A stretch of DNA of 57,859 nucleotides from Hoylesella saccharolytica JCM 17484 (GCF_000614205.1 NZ_BAKN01000019.1:1-57859); one strand, 5' to 3'; numbered from the stretch's first letter, positions 18,462-28,802 are shown. The notes: generated by a model not told the origin, from the sequence alone. Numbers and translations: made by a program.

Positions 18462-20561
18462 ATGACAACAACAAACACGCGCAAAAGCATGGTCGGTAAC
18501 AATCCGGAAAGTAAGATAACTCGGAAAACCGATAAGATAAAGCATATCGGTTTGGTAAAGAACGACGGCTATCTAGAACCGTATGAAGAGGCTATTCGTG
18601 GTCGGCACGAGCATTATTTGTGGAAATTGAACCAACTGACGCAGAGCGGAAAGGTCGCATTGACAGATTTTGCGAATGGTTATGCGTATTACGGACTGCA
18701 TCCAACGCCCACTGGATGGGTTTTCAGAGAGTGGGCGCCAAATGCCGAACGAATTTTTTTAGTGGGCGATTTCAATGAATGGACGGAAACGGAGTCGTAT
18801 CAGGTGAAGCGTATTTCCGAAACGGGTGACTGGCAATTGATGCTTCCGCATGCGGCGTTGAAGCACGGTGATTTGTATAAAATGCACGTGTATTGGAACG
18901 GTGGAATGGGCGAACGCATTCCGGCATGGTGCCAGCGGGTAGTGCAAGATGAACAAACAGGAATATTTTCAGCACAAGCCTGGGCGCCAGAGAAGCCTTT
19001 TGTGTGGTCGAAGGAAAAATTTAAACCGATTGTTGACCCGCTGCTGATTTACGAATGCCACATTGGTATGGGGCAGGATGCTGAGAAAGTGGGTACCTAC
19101 AACGAGTTTAAAGAGAACGTTTTGCCGCGTATTGTGAAAGACGGGTACAATTGTATACAGATTATGGCTATACAAGAGCATCCTTATTATGGAAGTTTCG
19201 GGTATCATGTCAGTTCGTTTTTCGCTGCCTCATCGCGTTTTGGAACACCCGAAGAACTGAAATCCTTAATCGATGCGGCGCACAAGAATGGGGTGGCTGT
19301 AATTATGGATATCGTTCATTCGCATGCGGTGAAGAACGAAGCGGAGGGCTTGGGAAACCTTGCGGGCGACCCGAACCAGTTCTTTTATCCGGGTGACAGG
19401 CACGAACATCCTGCTTGGGGCTCGCTTTGCTTTGATTATGGGAAAGATGAGGTTATTCATTTCCTGCTGTCCAACTGCAAATATTGGCTCGAGGAATATC
19501 ATTTTGACGGTTTTCGTTTCGATGGGGTTACGTCCATGTTGTATTACAGTCATGGACTGGGTGAAGCTTTTTCTAATTACGGTGACTATTTCAACGGTCA
19601 TGAAGATGACAATGCTATCTGCTATCTTACACTTGCTAACGCGCTTATCCATGAGGTAAACCCCAATGCAATAACGATTGCTGAGGAGGTCAGCGGTATG
19701 CCAGGACTGGCTGCGCGTATTTCGGATGGGGGGTATGGGTTTGACTACCGAATGGCAATGAATATCCCTGACTTTTGGATAAAGACTATCAAAGAGCTGA
19801 AAGATGAGGAATGGAAGCCAAGTTCCATCTTTTGGGAAGTGAAAAATCGCAGGTCTGACGAGCGAACTATCTCCTATTGCGAGAGTCATGACCAAGCGCT
19901 TGTTGGTGACAAGACCATCATCTTCCGGTTGATCGATGCTGACATGTATTGGCACTTCAAAAAGGGAGATGAGACAGAGCTAGTTCATCGAGGGATCGCA
20001 CTTCATAAGATGATTCGTTTGATTACCTTGGCGACCATCAACGGAGGCTATCTTAACTTTATGGGAAACGAGTTTGGACATCCCGAATGGATTGATTTCC
20101 CGCGTTCAGGCAACGGTTGGAGCCACAAATATGCACGTCGACAGTGGAATCTCGTTGATAACCCCGACTTAGATTATCATTATTTGGGCGACTTTGACAG
20201 ACGGATGTTGGAAGTGATTAAGAGTGAGCGGTGCTTCAATAAGTTACCTTTACAAGAGATATGGCATCACGATGGTGACCAGATTTTAGCTTTCACGCGC
20301 GGCGAATTATTGTTCGTCTTCAACTTTCACCCCGTAAAATCTTTCACCGATTATGGCTTCCTCGTACCGATAGGTGCCTACGATGTGGTTTTAAATACGG
20401 ACAACAAGAGTTTCGGGGGCAACGGATTGGCAGATGACGAGATGGTACACCTGACCAACTATGATGCACTTTATGCGCCGGAACATAAAGCGTGGTTGAA
20501 GCTGTATTTACCGGCACGTTCGGCGGTTGTATTAAGGAAGCAGCAGGAAAACAATAAATGA
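18462..20561 (+). CDS. glgB: 1,4-alpha-glucan branching enzyme
   Basis: Introduces alpha-1,6 branches into glycogen. The 699-aa protein has an N-terminal CBM48-like domain (GWVFREWAPNAERIFLVGDF, about residues 85-105), a GH13 barrel with the nucleophile aspartate in DGFRFDGVTSM, the acid/base glutamate in TIAEEVSG and the third carboxylate in YCESHDQA, and a C-terminal beta domain. The layout resembles the eukaryote-like branching enzymes common in Bacteroidetes. Its stop overlaps the start of the next gene by 4 bp (ATGA), implying translational coupling with the membrane protein gene. Confidence 0.96.
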   Translation: MTTTNTRKSMVGNNPESKITRKTDKIKHIGLVKNDGYLEPYEEAIRGRHEHYLWKLNQLTQSGKVALTDFANGYAYYGLHPTPTGWVFREWAPNAERIFLVGDFNEWTETESYQVKRISETGDWQLMLPHAALKHGDLYKMHVYWNGGMGERIPAWCQRVVQDEQTGIFSAQAWAPEKPFVWSKEKFKPIVDPLLIYECHIGMGQDAEKVGTYNEFKENVLPRIVKDGYNCIQIMAIQEHPYYGSFGYHVSSFFAASSRFGTPEELKSLIDAAHKNGVAVIMDIVHSHAVKNEAEGLGNLAGDPNQFFYPGDRHEHPAWGSLCFDYGKDEVIHFLLSNCKYWLEEYHFDGFRFDGVTSMLYYSHGLGEAFSNYGDYFNGHEDDNAICYLTLANALIHEVNPNAITIAEEVSGMPGLAARISDGGYGFDYRMAMNIPDFWIKTIKELKDEEWKPSSIFWEVKNRRSDERTISYCESHDQALVGDKTIIFRLIDADMYWHFKKGDETELVHRGIALHKMIRLITLATINGGYLNFMGNEFGHPEWIDFPRSGNGWSHKYARRQWNLVDNPDLDYHYLGDFDRRMLEVIKSERCFNKLPLQEIWHHDGDQILAFTRGELLFVFNFHPVKSFTDYGFLVPIGAYDVVLNTDNKSFGGNGLADDEMVHLTNYDALYAPEHKAWLKLYLPARSAVVLRKQQENNK

Positions 20562-22236
20562 AAGTTTCTTATCCACGGTGCGGAGCGCGATTAATTCGTG
20601 TTTCGTGCGCATTTCTGTTCGTTGCATTTACATTTGCTTACGTTTTTCATTATCAAGCAGACCTCATAGCGGCAAATATGCACGCTTTGACGGGTGGAGC
20701 GATAGTTTACAATGAATGGGTGGGAGCATTTGCGATAACTTCTCTTCTTTACCTCCTAAAATATTTTATCAACCGTCTTCTTACGTTTGATGGTCCTTGG
20801 TTTGTGGGCGCTTACGTTCCATCATTTGTCGTTTTAGCCTAATTACGGGCGATTTTACCGATCCTCATGCCGACACACCCCTATTTACTTTTCGCAACGG
20901 AGCATTGCTGGCAATTTGCCTGCTGTATGTTGTATTTTTTTGGAGATATCAACGGAAAAGGGATAGGAAATCGTTTGTTTTTGTAAGTCCGCAAAAAGAA
21001 ACTGACGAGGAAATAGAAGAAGGCGCAAGTTACCTGCGAAGAGCTAACGGGGAAGTAGCAGACTGTGTAAGTCATCTGCGAAGAGCTGGCGAGAAAGCTG
21101 AAAATGTAGTAAGTTATCTGCAAAGAGTTGATAGAAAGACAGAAGATAATGTAAGTTATTCGCAAAGAGACGATAAGGAAACAGAAGAAGGTATAAGTTA
21201 TTTGCAGAAAGATGATGAAAAAGCGGAAGAAGGTGTAAGTTATCCGCGAGGAGAACTGTCGAAAAGTGAGGAAGCGATAAGGCTCGCCACCGTTAGCTAT
21301 ATGCTATTCGCTGTGCTGATGCTCCTCACCGTGTTTATCGGCAATAGCGATAAAATTTTTCATTGCCGCCTGAAGATAGAGCGAGAACTGCTGGCCAACC
21401 GACCGCTCGACGCCTTGCAGGAGGGTAAAAAAATGGCAGAGGCCGATTCTTCCCTTACGTCGCTGCGCATTTTTGCGTTGTCGAAAGCGGGCCTCCTTGG
21501 CGAGAAGCTCTTCGAGTATCCCATTGTGGGAAAGTCTGACGTGCTGTTCCCCAACCAGCGTGCGGTGCGATGGATCATTCTGCCCGACAACCTCCTGCTG
21601 CAACATCTTTTTGGCCTCAACCCCTCTGACTTCACTGAAAAACAAGAAGAAACAGAAATCAACCAGCCGGTTGACAATAGTAATGAGGAATTGATAGCGG
21701 GTAGCCGTTCGATTGCAGGACAAAATAAGCAGTTGACAGATGGCAATCGCTCGTTTGCCACCAAAAATAAACAGTTACAGAATGGTCCCCGAACGGTGAA
21801 TAAAGAAAAGCAAACGTTGCCCGAGGGTAGCCGCTTGTTTGACAAAGAAAATCAGCGAAGAATAGATTTCAACCGCTCGATTACCGAAAAAAACGAATTG
21901 TTTTCAGACTTTGCCTTACGAACACGTCGCAAAGCGGCTTGCGATTACCTGTTAACCGCCTGTTTGCTCGACAAAAACCTCAATCAGTTTGCCCTAATCG
22001 TTCGGAAGCTTTACGCCGATATCCGCAGTTTGCCCAAGCACTACCGTGAGGCTCTAATTCTTTACACACATTTGCGGTCGAACCCCGTAATCATCTACAA
22101 AGACGACGTGCTTGACGCCGATTTTAAGGATTTTCAAGAGCTCGATAAAAAGTTTTCTGATAAAAACATGCAGCGGAACGCCGTACGACAGGTTTATGGC
22201 AACACCTACTGGTATTACTATTTCTTCCAAGAATAA
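20558..22236 (+). CDS. DUF6057-like membrane protein with two 42-bp in-frame repeat arrays, frameshifted
   Basis: The N-terminal third is hydrophobic with about four membrane segments (VSCAFLFVAFTFAYVF, FAITSLLYLLKYF, ALLAICLLYVVFFW, and later LFAVLMLLTVFIG near residue 255). The rest is soluble and helical and resembles DUF6057 proteins. One base is missing at about 20839-20840, after which the chain continues LITGDFTDPHAD; restored length is about 559 aa. Two stretches consist of 14-residue repeats: SYLQ/SHLR units (about residues 143-235) and NKQL/GSR units (about 375-445), each unit 42 bp. Function unknown. It overlaps glgB by 4 bp. Confidence 0.7.
20986..21254 (+). repeat. 42-bp tandem array inside a coding region, first
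   Basis: Units start at 20986, 21028, 21070, 21112, 21154, 21196 and 21238 (the last partial), exactly 42 bp apart. Each encodes 14 residues in the pattern S-Y/H-L-Q/R-R/K followed by an acidic stretch ending in V or I. Every unit begins AGT followed by a C/T-rich triplet and CGC- or TGC-like bases. Confidence 0.92.
21682..21891 (+). repeat. 42-bp tandem array inside a coding region, second
   Basis: Five units start at 21682, 21724, 21766, 21808 and 21850. Each encodes 14 residues of the type N-K-Q-L-x-x-G-x-R-S. The sequence is unrelated to the first array in the same gene but has the same period. Confidence 0.9.
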
Positions 22237-22358
22237 TTTTCACGGTCAGTGAACAAATCTCCCTCAATCCATCTTTAATTTTCTTAGTTAGCCGATAATT
22301 CCTCTTCTACTAACTTTATATTTTTACGGTTGGCAAAGAATTCCCTCTCCAACAATCT

Positions 22359-22828
22359 TTATCTTTGCGACCTAATTTCTGCCAGAGCTTTCACCCAATC
22401 GGTATCGAGGGAGAAGCGCGTTAGATAATTACTGTTATCATAATAGCTTAGCACAAGGTCGTGGTCCATATCATTAAACCTACTGTTATTAATTGAGCTG
22501 CACGAAAGCGAGCTATCACCGCTTCTTTTGCCGACTTCTTTTTCGCTTCGCCCAAACGCCGCAAAAAGAGATTTACAAAGTCGTACATCGCGTAGGCTTG
22601 CACATCGAGTACGCGCACCGTACTGTCGGGCATTAGCTCTCGCGTCTTCATCGCCATATATTTCAACTCGTCTACTTTGAACGTTGCCACCTTTCGCGTC
22701 TCCAGGTCCTTCGACTTATCTTCTGCTACCTTTTTTGATAGCCGCATAATTTCCTGATAAATCTCTTGCGCCGAGAGCGAAACGCCCCACCCACACAACA
22801 GAATGAGTATAAAAAGTATTCGTTTCAT
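22359..22828 (-). CDS. Small secreted protein of unknown function, frameshifted
   Basis: Signal peptide (MKRILFILILLCGWGVSLSA, cleavage near SAQ) and a helical, charged mature part (EIYQEIMRLSKKVAEDKSKD). The ATG at 22828 is preferred because the upstream in-frame candidate at 22843 is TTG and lies too close to the promoter box. As written the frame ends at 22448. Adding one base at about 22492-22493 continues it with NNSRFNDMDHDLVLSYYDNS and LTRFSLDTDWVKAL to a stop at 22359, about 156 aa. Family not recognised. It is divergent from the DUF6261-like gene, with the 42-bp array between them. Confidence 0.7.
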
Positions 22829-22853
22829 CTTTATCTTCTGCAATTGATTTTTG

Positions 22854-22861
22854 CAAAGATA
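22854..22861 (-). promoter_or_regulatory. -7 box for the small secreted protein gene
   Basis: The minus strand reads TATCTTTG, 25 bases before the ATG at 22828. Confidence 0.55.
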
Positions 22862-23013
22862 TAGATTTTGTGAAGCAAAACAATAGAGATGTCAGAAAAT
22901 TGGCTACATTTACACCTTATTATATATATGGCCCTCTGACAATAACGGTTTTTAAGAGTAAATCGAGAGAGAACCCGTAATAAGTGAATATTTTGTAATG
23001 GTATTTTAAAGGA

Positions 23014-23379
23014 GGATACTAAAAAAGATAAGTTTTTAAATATCCTCCTCTTGTTGGATGCTAAAAAAGATAACTTTTTATATGTCCTCCTCTTGTCGGA
23101 TGCTAAAAAAGGTGACTTTTTATGTGTCCTCCTCTTGTCGGATGCTAAAAAAAGTAACTTTTTGTGTGTCCTCCTCTTGTCGGATGCTAAAAAAGATAAC
23201 TTTTTGTATATCCTCCTTTTGTTGGATGCTAAAAAAGGTAACTTTTTATGTGTCCTCCTCTTGTCAGATGCTAAAAAAGATAACTTTTTATATATCCTTC
23301 TCTTGTCGGAAGCTAAAAAAGATAACTTTTTATGTGTCCTCCTCTTGTTGGATACTAAAAAAGATAACTTTTTGTAGGT
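23014..23379. repeat. Tandem array of nine 42-bp units
   Basis: Units start at 23014, 23056, 23098, 23140, 23182, 23224, 23266, 23308 and 23350, exactly 42 bp apart. Each has GGATGCT, then an inverted-repeat core AAAAAAG, four-base loop, CTTTTT, then TGTCCTCCTCTTGT. In the first unit the flanks also pair (GGAGGATA with TATCCTCC). Open frames of about 108 codons in two registers arise because 42 is divisible by three and are not called as genes. Confidence 0.96.
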
Positions 23380-23498
23380 TCATCTAAAGTTTGTTATCAA
23401 AAAAACAAAAGTTTTTCTTTTAAAATGTTTGGTATATCAAAAATAAAGTATAATTTTACCGCCATAAACAATCTATCAATTATTTAAAACCTAAAATC

Positions 23499-24486
23499 AT
23501 GCGAGACTACAAAACTATTGGTATTCGTACTTATTCTGTGCTGACGCTCGGCTTACACGCCGACATGCAAATGCGTATTTATGCAGCGGTTAAAGACTTG
23601 GACCCCACCAAAATTTTTCTAACGGCAGATGATTTCAAGAAGTGGAAAGAGGCGGTTGAGTTCGAGAGCGATGTTGCCCGAGTGGTGAGGAAAAGCGTTC
23701 TTTCAGAGACGATGGCTCAAAAAAGATGAGAAGCGTACAAAAATTGTGCGTTCGCTATTCAGCGAAATCAGAGTGGCCGGAAAATCACCTATCGAGGAGA
23801 GAGAAGCGGCGGGAAAGCAGCTCATACCCATTGTGAACACGTATCACCGACTGGTTAAGGAGAATATGGGCGAAAAGACGGCGCACATCGAAGGAATGAT
23901 GCGCGACTTATCGACAAAGACAGCGCAAAAAGCCTTGGAGGCATTAAAGCTGAAAAAACTTACGGAGATGCTCGAAGAGGTGAACACCGGGTTTAAGAAA
24001 GTGCGCGAAGACAGAGCGGAAGAGACCACGAAAGCAAAGCTGCCGAGCAGCGATACCGTTCGCGCGGCCAATAACGTGCTGGTACAGAACATTTGCAAAC
24101 ACTTGGAGGCTGCCTATCTTGTGGCTGCGACGGATGAGGATAAAGCGTTGATAGGACAAACTATCGATAAGATTAATTTGATTATCAAAGAGACGCTTAT
24201 TATGATGAAAGAGCGACGCAGTCAGCTGGTGAAGAAACCCAAAAAACCGAAACCGGGTAAAGGTGGCAATAAAAAATGGAAGCCATCGAATCCTTTGTTG
24301 CCGAAGAATTTTGAGGAGATGCTGAAAAAATTTGAAGAGAAGAATAATTTTGCACCGGGCACCTGGGTGCACGACGGTATCACTGAAGAAAAAGACGGGG
24401 TGATGTACTTCAGTCTTTACAACGCGGCAACCAAAGAAACAATTTTTGTTAAAGTAGAAAATAGCGAACTGGTAAAACGATCGTAA
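23499..24486 (+). CDS. DUF6261-like protein, frameshifted
   Basis: Predicted cytosolic helical protein of about 328 aa after repair. The first part (MRDYKTIGIRTYSVLTLGL) and the second (RTKIVRSLFSEIRVAGKSP) are in different frames, joined by removing one A from the A6 run at 23719-23724. Helical, coiled-coil-like stretches occupy residues 80-230. A lysine- and proline-rich linker (KKPKKPKPGKGG) precedes a compact C-terminal part with GTWVHDGITEEKDGVMYFSL. The family guess rests on overall appearance. No catalytic motif is visible. The 42-bp array lies directly upstream. Confidence 0.6.
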
Positions 24487-24501
24487 GCGGGATAATACCA
24501 G

Positions 24502-24543
24502 TGGGTGTAGCAGCCCTATCGATGAGATGAGCCTGCACACCCA
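24502..24543 (+). terminator. Weak hairpin after the DUF6261-like gene
   Basis: Arms TGGGTGTAGCAG and CTGCACACCCA with one bulge, about 20-base loop, then TCGCTTTTAT. Confidence 0.4.
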
Positions 24544-24596
24544 TCGCTTTTATAAATTCAACTGCGGGTTGTAATACTTTTTTGTTATTTATTATG

Positions 24597-24604
24597 TATC
24601 TTTG
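24597..24604 (+). promoter_or_regulatory. -7 box for the LysM protein gene
   Basis: TATCTTTG, 23 bases before the ATG at 24628. Confidence 0.6.
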
Positions 24605-24627
24605 CATCGGTAAAATAACAAAAACTC

Positions 24628-25986
24628 ATGAAAACAACAATTAAACGAATTTTTACCTGTTTGCTTCTCGTTGCGTTGACGGTGGGCATGCCGATTGAAG
24701 CACAAACCGGAAAGTGGCGCGAGATGTATCAGGTGAAGAAGAAAGACACACTGTACAGAATTGCTAAAAACTACGGAATAACCCTCGAAGAACTGATTGA
24801 GGCGAACCCCGACATGAAGATGGAGGGCTACGAACTGAAACGGGGCGACTACATTTTTATTCCGTATGCTAAAACAGAGGTAAAACCACAGGCCGCTGCG
24901 ACGCCGACTAAGAGCGCGGCAAATGTTCAGAACAAAGTTATCCGGGTGGGCGTGATGTTACCGCTGCATCAGGATAATGGCGATGGAAAGCGAATGATAG
25001 AATATTATCGCGGACTGTTAATGGGTTGCGATAGCTTAAAGCGACAAGGCATCTCGGTAGACGTTCGGGCGTGGAACGTATCAATGGATGCAGATATACG
25101 GCAAACACTGCTGGACCCCGCAGCACGTAACAGAGATATTATATTCGGTCCGTTGTACAGTGCGCAGGTGCGTCCGCTTGCGAACTTCTGCAAAACGGAG
25201 GGCATCAAACTGGTGATACCTTTCTCAATCAGCAGCGACGAGGTGGCACGAAATTCGCAAATTTTCCAGGTGTATCGCTCGGCCGACGACTTGAACAATG
25301 CTACGTTCGATGCCTTTCTGGAGAGATTCAGCGGTCAGCACGTTATTTTTATAGATTGCAACGACAGCACCAGTCGCAAAGGTGTTTTTACGTCGGGTCT
25401 GCGCAGCAGATTGGATGCGCGCGGGGTGAAGTATAGTATCACCAACTTGAAGTCGAGCGAGGAAATGTTTGCGCGGGCGTTCAGTCGTACGCAGCCCAAT
25501 GTGGTTGTGCTGAATTCGGGGCGCTCTCCCGAGTTGAACGTGGCGCTGGCAAAAATTAACGGACTCACGGCTAATTCTTCAGGCATCATGGTGTCGCTCT
25601 TCGGCTATACCGAATGGCTGATGTACACCAAACAAAATCTGAACAACTTTTTTAAGTATAACACCTATATCCCGACAACGTTTTATTATAATCCGCTGTC
25701 GGCTGCCACGCGTCAACTCGAAAATCATTATCATAAATGGTTTGGCGTGCCCATGCAATCGTCGTTGCCGCGCTTCGCTCTAACGGGCTACGACCATGCA
25801 CAGTTCTTTTTGCGTGGTCTGCACCGGTTGGGCAGTGCTTTTATGGGCGCGAAGGCACAAAACGGCTATACTGCCTTGCAGTCGCCGCTGGTTTTCCAGC
25901 GCGTCGGCTCAGGGGGTATGCAAAATTCAGAGTTTATGCTTATCCATTACACGCCCGAGCGTAAAATCGAGGCGTTAAGCTATTGA
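24628..25986 (+). CDS. LysM protein with periplasmic-binding-protein fold
   Basis: Exported protein of 452 aa: signal peptide (cleavage near IEAQ), one LysM domain (about residues 34-80, YQVKKKDTLYRIAKNYGITLEELI ending DYIFIPY) that binds peptidoglycan, a linker, then a type I periplasmic-binding-like fold (from about 105: IRVGVMLPLHQDNGDGKRMIEYYRG split over two strands, with IIFGPLYSAQVRPLANFC). Such proteins occur widely in Bacteroidetes; ligand unknown. The PorT-like gene starts one base after the stop, so the two are translationally linked. Confidence 0.88.
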   Translation: MKTTIKRIFTCLLLVALTVGMPIEAQTGKWREMYQVKKKDTLYRIAKNYGITLEELIEANPDMKMEGYELKRGDYIFIPYAKTEVKPQAAATPTKSAANVQNKVIRVGVMLPLHQDNGDGKRMIEYYRGLLMGCDSLKRQGISVDVRAWNVSMDADIRQTLLDPAARNRDIIFGPLYSAQVRPLANFCKTEGIKLVIPFSISSDEVARNSQIFQVYRSADDLNNATFDAFLERFSGQHVIFIDCNDSTSRKGVFTSGLRSRLDARGVKYSITNLKSSEEMFARAFSRTQPNVVVLNSGRSPELNVALAKINGLTANSSGIMVSLFGYTEWLMYTKQNLNNFFKYNTYIPTTFYYNPLSAATRQLENHYHKWFGVPMQSSLPRFALTGYDHAQFFLRGLHRLGSAFMGAKAQNGYTALQSPLVFQRVGSGGMQNSEFMLIHYTPERKIEALSY

Positions 25987-25987
25987 T

Positions 25988-26731
25988 ATGAAGAAAAGAC
26001 TGTTTGTCATTCTGTGTTTTTGGGGGGCATTCCTGTCGGCAACTGCACAAGTTGGTTTGCATCGCAGCGATTTCTCGCTGGGTATCAACGGCGGTGCAGT
26101 TTTAAGTTCGGTGGGCTTTATGCCGAAGGTAGACCAGGGTCAGCACGTGGGGTTTACCGGCGGTTTGTCTTTGCGCTATGTCTGCGAAAAATACTTCAGC
26201 ACGCTGTGCTCTGTCTACGCTGAGGTAAATTATGCCTCTATCGGGTGGCGGCAAGACATTCGCAAGATTGACGGTACGACGGTCATTAATTCAACTACCG
26301 GACAAGCCGAGAAATATGCCCGCACCATCAATTACATACAAATTCCTATCTTCGCGCATTTGGCGTGGGGGCGAGAGACACGTGGCGCACAGTTTTTTTT
26401 CCAGATAGGCCCGCAAATGGGTATCTACCTTAACGAGCAAACCGACATCAACTATGCGTTGACACAGAGAAATCTGACCGATCGGGCCAATAAGGTGAAG
26501 GAACAAGAGGACATGCCTGTGGAACGTAAGTTCGACTACGGAATAGCTGCCGGAATTGGGGCAGAGTATAGTATTCCGCGTGTGGGGCACTTTCTCGTAG
26601 AGGCTCGATACTATTATGGATTGGGGAATATCTATGGCGACAGCAAGCGCGACTATTTCGGCAAGTCGAACTTCGGCAATATTGTGATGAAAGCTGCCTA
26701 TCTCTTCGATTTGACAAAGAAACGCAATTAA
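25988..26731 (+). CDS. PorT-family outer membrane beta-barrel protein
   Basis: Signal peptide (cleavage near ATAQ) and a barrel of about 225 residues. Typical features are FSLGINGGAVLSSVGFMPKV at the start, YIQIPIFAHLAWG and FFFQIGPQMGIYLNE in the middle, and VEARYYYGLGNIY towards the end. The family is named after PorT of the type IX secretion system, but many members have other roles, so secretion is not proven. Directly coupled to the LysM protein gene. Confidence 0.85.
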   Translation: MKKRLFVILCFWGAFLSATAQVGLHRSDFSLGINGGAVLSSVGFMPKVDQGQHVGFTGGLSLRYVCEKYFSTLCSVYAEVNYASIGWRQDIRKIDGTTVINSTTGQAEKYARTINYIQIPIFAHLAWGRETRGAQFFFQIGPQMGIYLNEQTDINYALTQRNLTDRANKVKEQEDMPVERKFDYGIAAGIGAEYSIPRVGHFLVEARYYYGLGNIYGDSKRDYFGKSNFGNIVMKAAYLFDLTKKRN

Positions 26732-26981
26732 GTTTTAGTCATCATCGGATGGATGCATGTCGGGTGTAATAGTTTTTTAAACCTATCCGTGTGACAGAGT
26801 GTTGGACGCAATTGAATTTTGATTGTAATCGAGTGGGGGAGGAACAAGAATATTTAAATTCCGGTTATTATTAGATGAATGAGGTCTGAAAAGAAAAGAT
26901 TTTCTATCGGTAACTTGCGATGGTTCGCCTATTTTTTAAATAAATTCTGATAAAACAAATTATTCACTAAAAATAAAAACT

Positions 26982-28652
26982 ATGTTTGAAGGTCAACCCA
27001 AAGGACTCTATGCATTGGCACTTGCCAACACGGGTGAGCGGTTCGGATACTACACCATGCTTGCCATTTTTACCTTGTTTCTACAAGCCAAGTTCGGTTA
27101 TACCGCTGCCGAAACGTCAACAATCTTCGGCAGCTTCCTGGGATTTGTCTATTTTATGCCCCTAATTGGCGGTATTCTCGCAGACAAGTTCGGTTACGGA
27201 AAGATGGTTACCGGCGGTATCGTAATTATGTTTATCGGTTACGTTCTACTGGCCGTTCCAACGGGAGCAGACTTCGCAGGAAAAGCAATGATGTTCGGTT
27301 CACTGGCGCTAATTGCCTGCGGAACGGGTCTTTTTAAAGGTAATCTGCAAGTTCTCGTCGGGAATCTGTACGACAACCCGTCGTTACGCGATAAACGTGA
27401 TACGGCGTTTAGCCTTTTTTATATGGCCATTAATATTGGTGCACTTTTTGCGCCTACCGCGGCGACGAAGATAACAAATTATGTGTTGTCGGGAGCTAAT
27501 TTTACGTATGAGCCCCAAATTCCATCGTTGGCGCATCAGTTTCTCGATGGAACCATCAAGCCTGATGGTAGTTTATTACTCGAACAGTTGAAGGCAGCGC
27601 AGCATTTTACGGGAGATATGGCTACCTTCTGTACCACTTATATCGAACAACTTTCTAAGGCCTATAATTACGGTTTTGGTGTGGCGTGTATTTCGTTGGT
27701 GGTCTCCATGCTGATTTACCTTGGTTTCCGCTCCACTTTCAAGCATGCCGACATGAATAATAAGCAAAAAGCGATGCAGAGCAATGGCCAACCGCAGGAG
27801 GGCGAACTTTCACCGGCGGAAACCAAGCAACGCATCATTGCACTGCTACTTGTTTTTGCAGTGGTGATATTCTTTTGGATGGCATTCCACCAAAATGGTT
27901 TAACGATGACGTTCTTCGCGCGCGATTACACGGCAAAATCTGTATCGGGCTTAGACAGATTAGGGTTTGATATCCTCAATCTTGTGTTGGCCATAGTCGC
28001 CGTTTACAGCGCTTTCAATATTTTTCAGTCGAAGGCATCCAAACCGAAAGCGATCTCGTGCCTACTCTTGGTTGCTTCAGTCATCGGTATAATGTTCAAT
28101 TATAGCACGATGGATCCTGAAGTTAAAATCCTGCCGCAGATATTTCAACAGTTTAATCCCTTCTTCGTTGTGGCGCTGACTCCCGTTTCATTGGCAGTTT
28201 TCGGCTACCTCGCACGGAAGCAAAAAGAGCCCTCTGCTCCTCGTAAAATAGGCTTCGGAATGCTTATTGCTGCCTGCGGATTTATGATTCTCGCAGTTGC
28301 TTCAGTCGGTTTGCCCACGCCTTCTGCCGTAGAAACAAAGGGTATTACCGAAAATCTTTTAGTTTCACCGAACTGGTTGATCTCTACCTACCTAATCTTA
28401 ACATTTGCCGAGCTTCTTCTTTCACCCATGGGTATATCGTTTGTGTCGAAGGTTGCTCCTCCCAAGTATAAAGGTATGATGATGGGTGGTTGGTTCGTTG
28501 CCACTGCGATTGGTAACTACCTGGTCGCTATTATTGGTTATCTGTGGGGCGATATGGAACTGTGGATGGTGTGGAGTGTACTTATTGTCTGCTGTCTGCT
28601 GTCTGCCCTCTTCATCTTTTCTATTATGAAACGCTTGGAGAAGGTAAGTTAA
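26982..28652 (+). CDS. POT/PTR-family peptide transporter
   Basis: Proton-coupled di-/tripeptide importer of the major facilitator superfamily, in the inner membrane. The 556-aa protein has about 14 membrane spans, the N-terminal ANTGERFGYYTMLAIFTLFL motif corresponding to the conserved ExxERFxYY, the GGILADKFGYGKMV loop after span 2, and FSLFYMAINIGALFAP for the PTR2 signature. Likely feeds amino acid metabolism. Single gene; terminator downstream. Confidence 0.93.
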   Translation: MFEGQPKGLYALALANTGERFGYYTMLAIFTLFLQAKFGYTAAETSTIFGSFLGFVYFMPLIGGILADKFGYGKMVTGGIVIMFIGYVLLAVPTGADFAGKAMMFGSLALIACGTGLFKGNLQVLVGNLYDNPSLRDKRDTAFSLFYMAINIGALFAPTAATKITNYVLSGANFTYEPQIPSLAHQFLDGTIKPDGSLLLEQLKAAQHFTGDMATFCTTYIEQLSKAYNYGFGVACISLVVSMLIYLGFRSTFKHADMNNKQKAMQSNGQPQEGELSPAETKQRIIALLLVFAVVIFFWMAFHQNGLTMTFFARDYTAKSVSGLDRLGFDILNLVLAIVAVYSAFNIFQSKASKPKAISCLLLVASVIGIMFNYSTMDPEVKILPQIFQQFNPFFVVALTPVSLAVFGYLARKQKEPSAPRKIGFGMLIAACGFMILAVASVGLPTPSAVETKGITENLLVSPNWLISTYLILTFAELLLSPMGISFVSKVAPPKYKGMMMGGWFVATAIGNYLVAIIGYLWGDMELWMVWSVLIVCCLLSALFIFSIMKRLEKVS

Positions 28653-28712
28653 GCACGCTGACAGTACATCAAAAGTCGGTTAAAACTCATATTATTGAAT
28701 TACCGAATCAAC

Positions 28713-28752
28713 AAAGAGAGGATGCAAAAGTTTATTCTGCATCCTCTCTTTT
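28713..28752. terminator. Bidirectional terminator between convergent genes
   Basis: Stem AAAGAGAGGATGCA (28713-28726) with TGCATCCTCTCTTT (28738-28751), followed by TTC and a T-rich stretch on the plus side. It lies between the peptide transporter and the convergent GT87-like gene. Confidence 0.85.
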
Positions 28753-28802
28753 CTTTATATTATACATGCCGACTTGAGACTTTATCGCTTATAGAAATTT
28801 AA

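Noticed and set aside
23051..23387. Two overlapping genes of about 108 codons
   Set aside because: Both frames stay open only because the 42-bp unit is divisible by three; the proteins are the same repeat in two registers.
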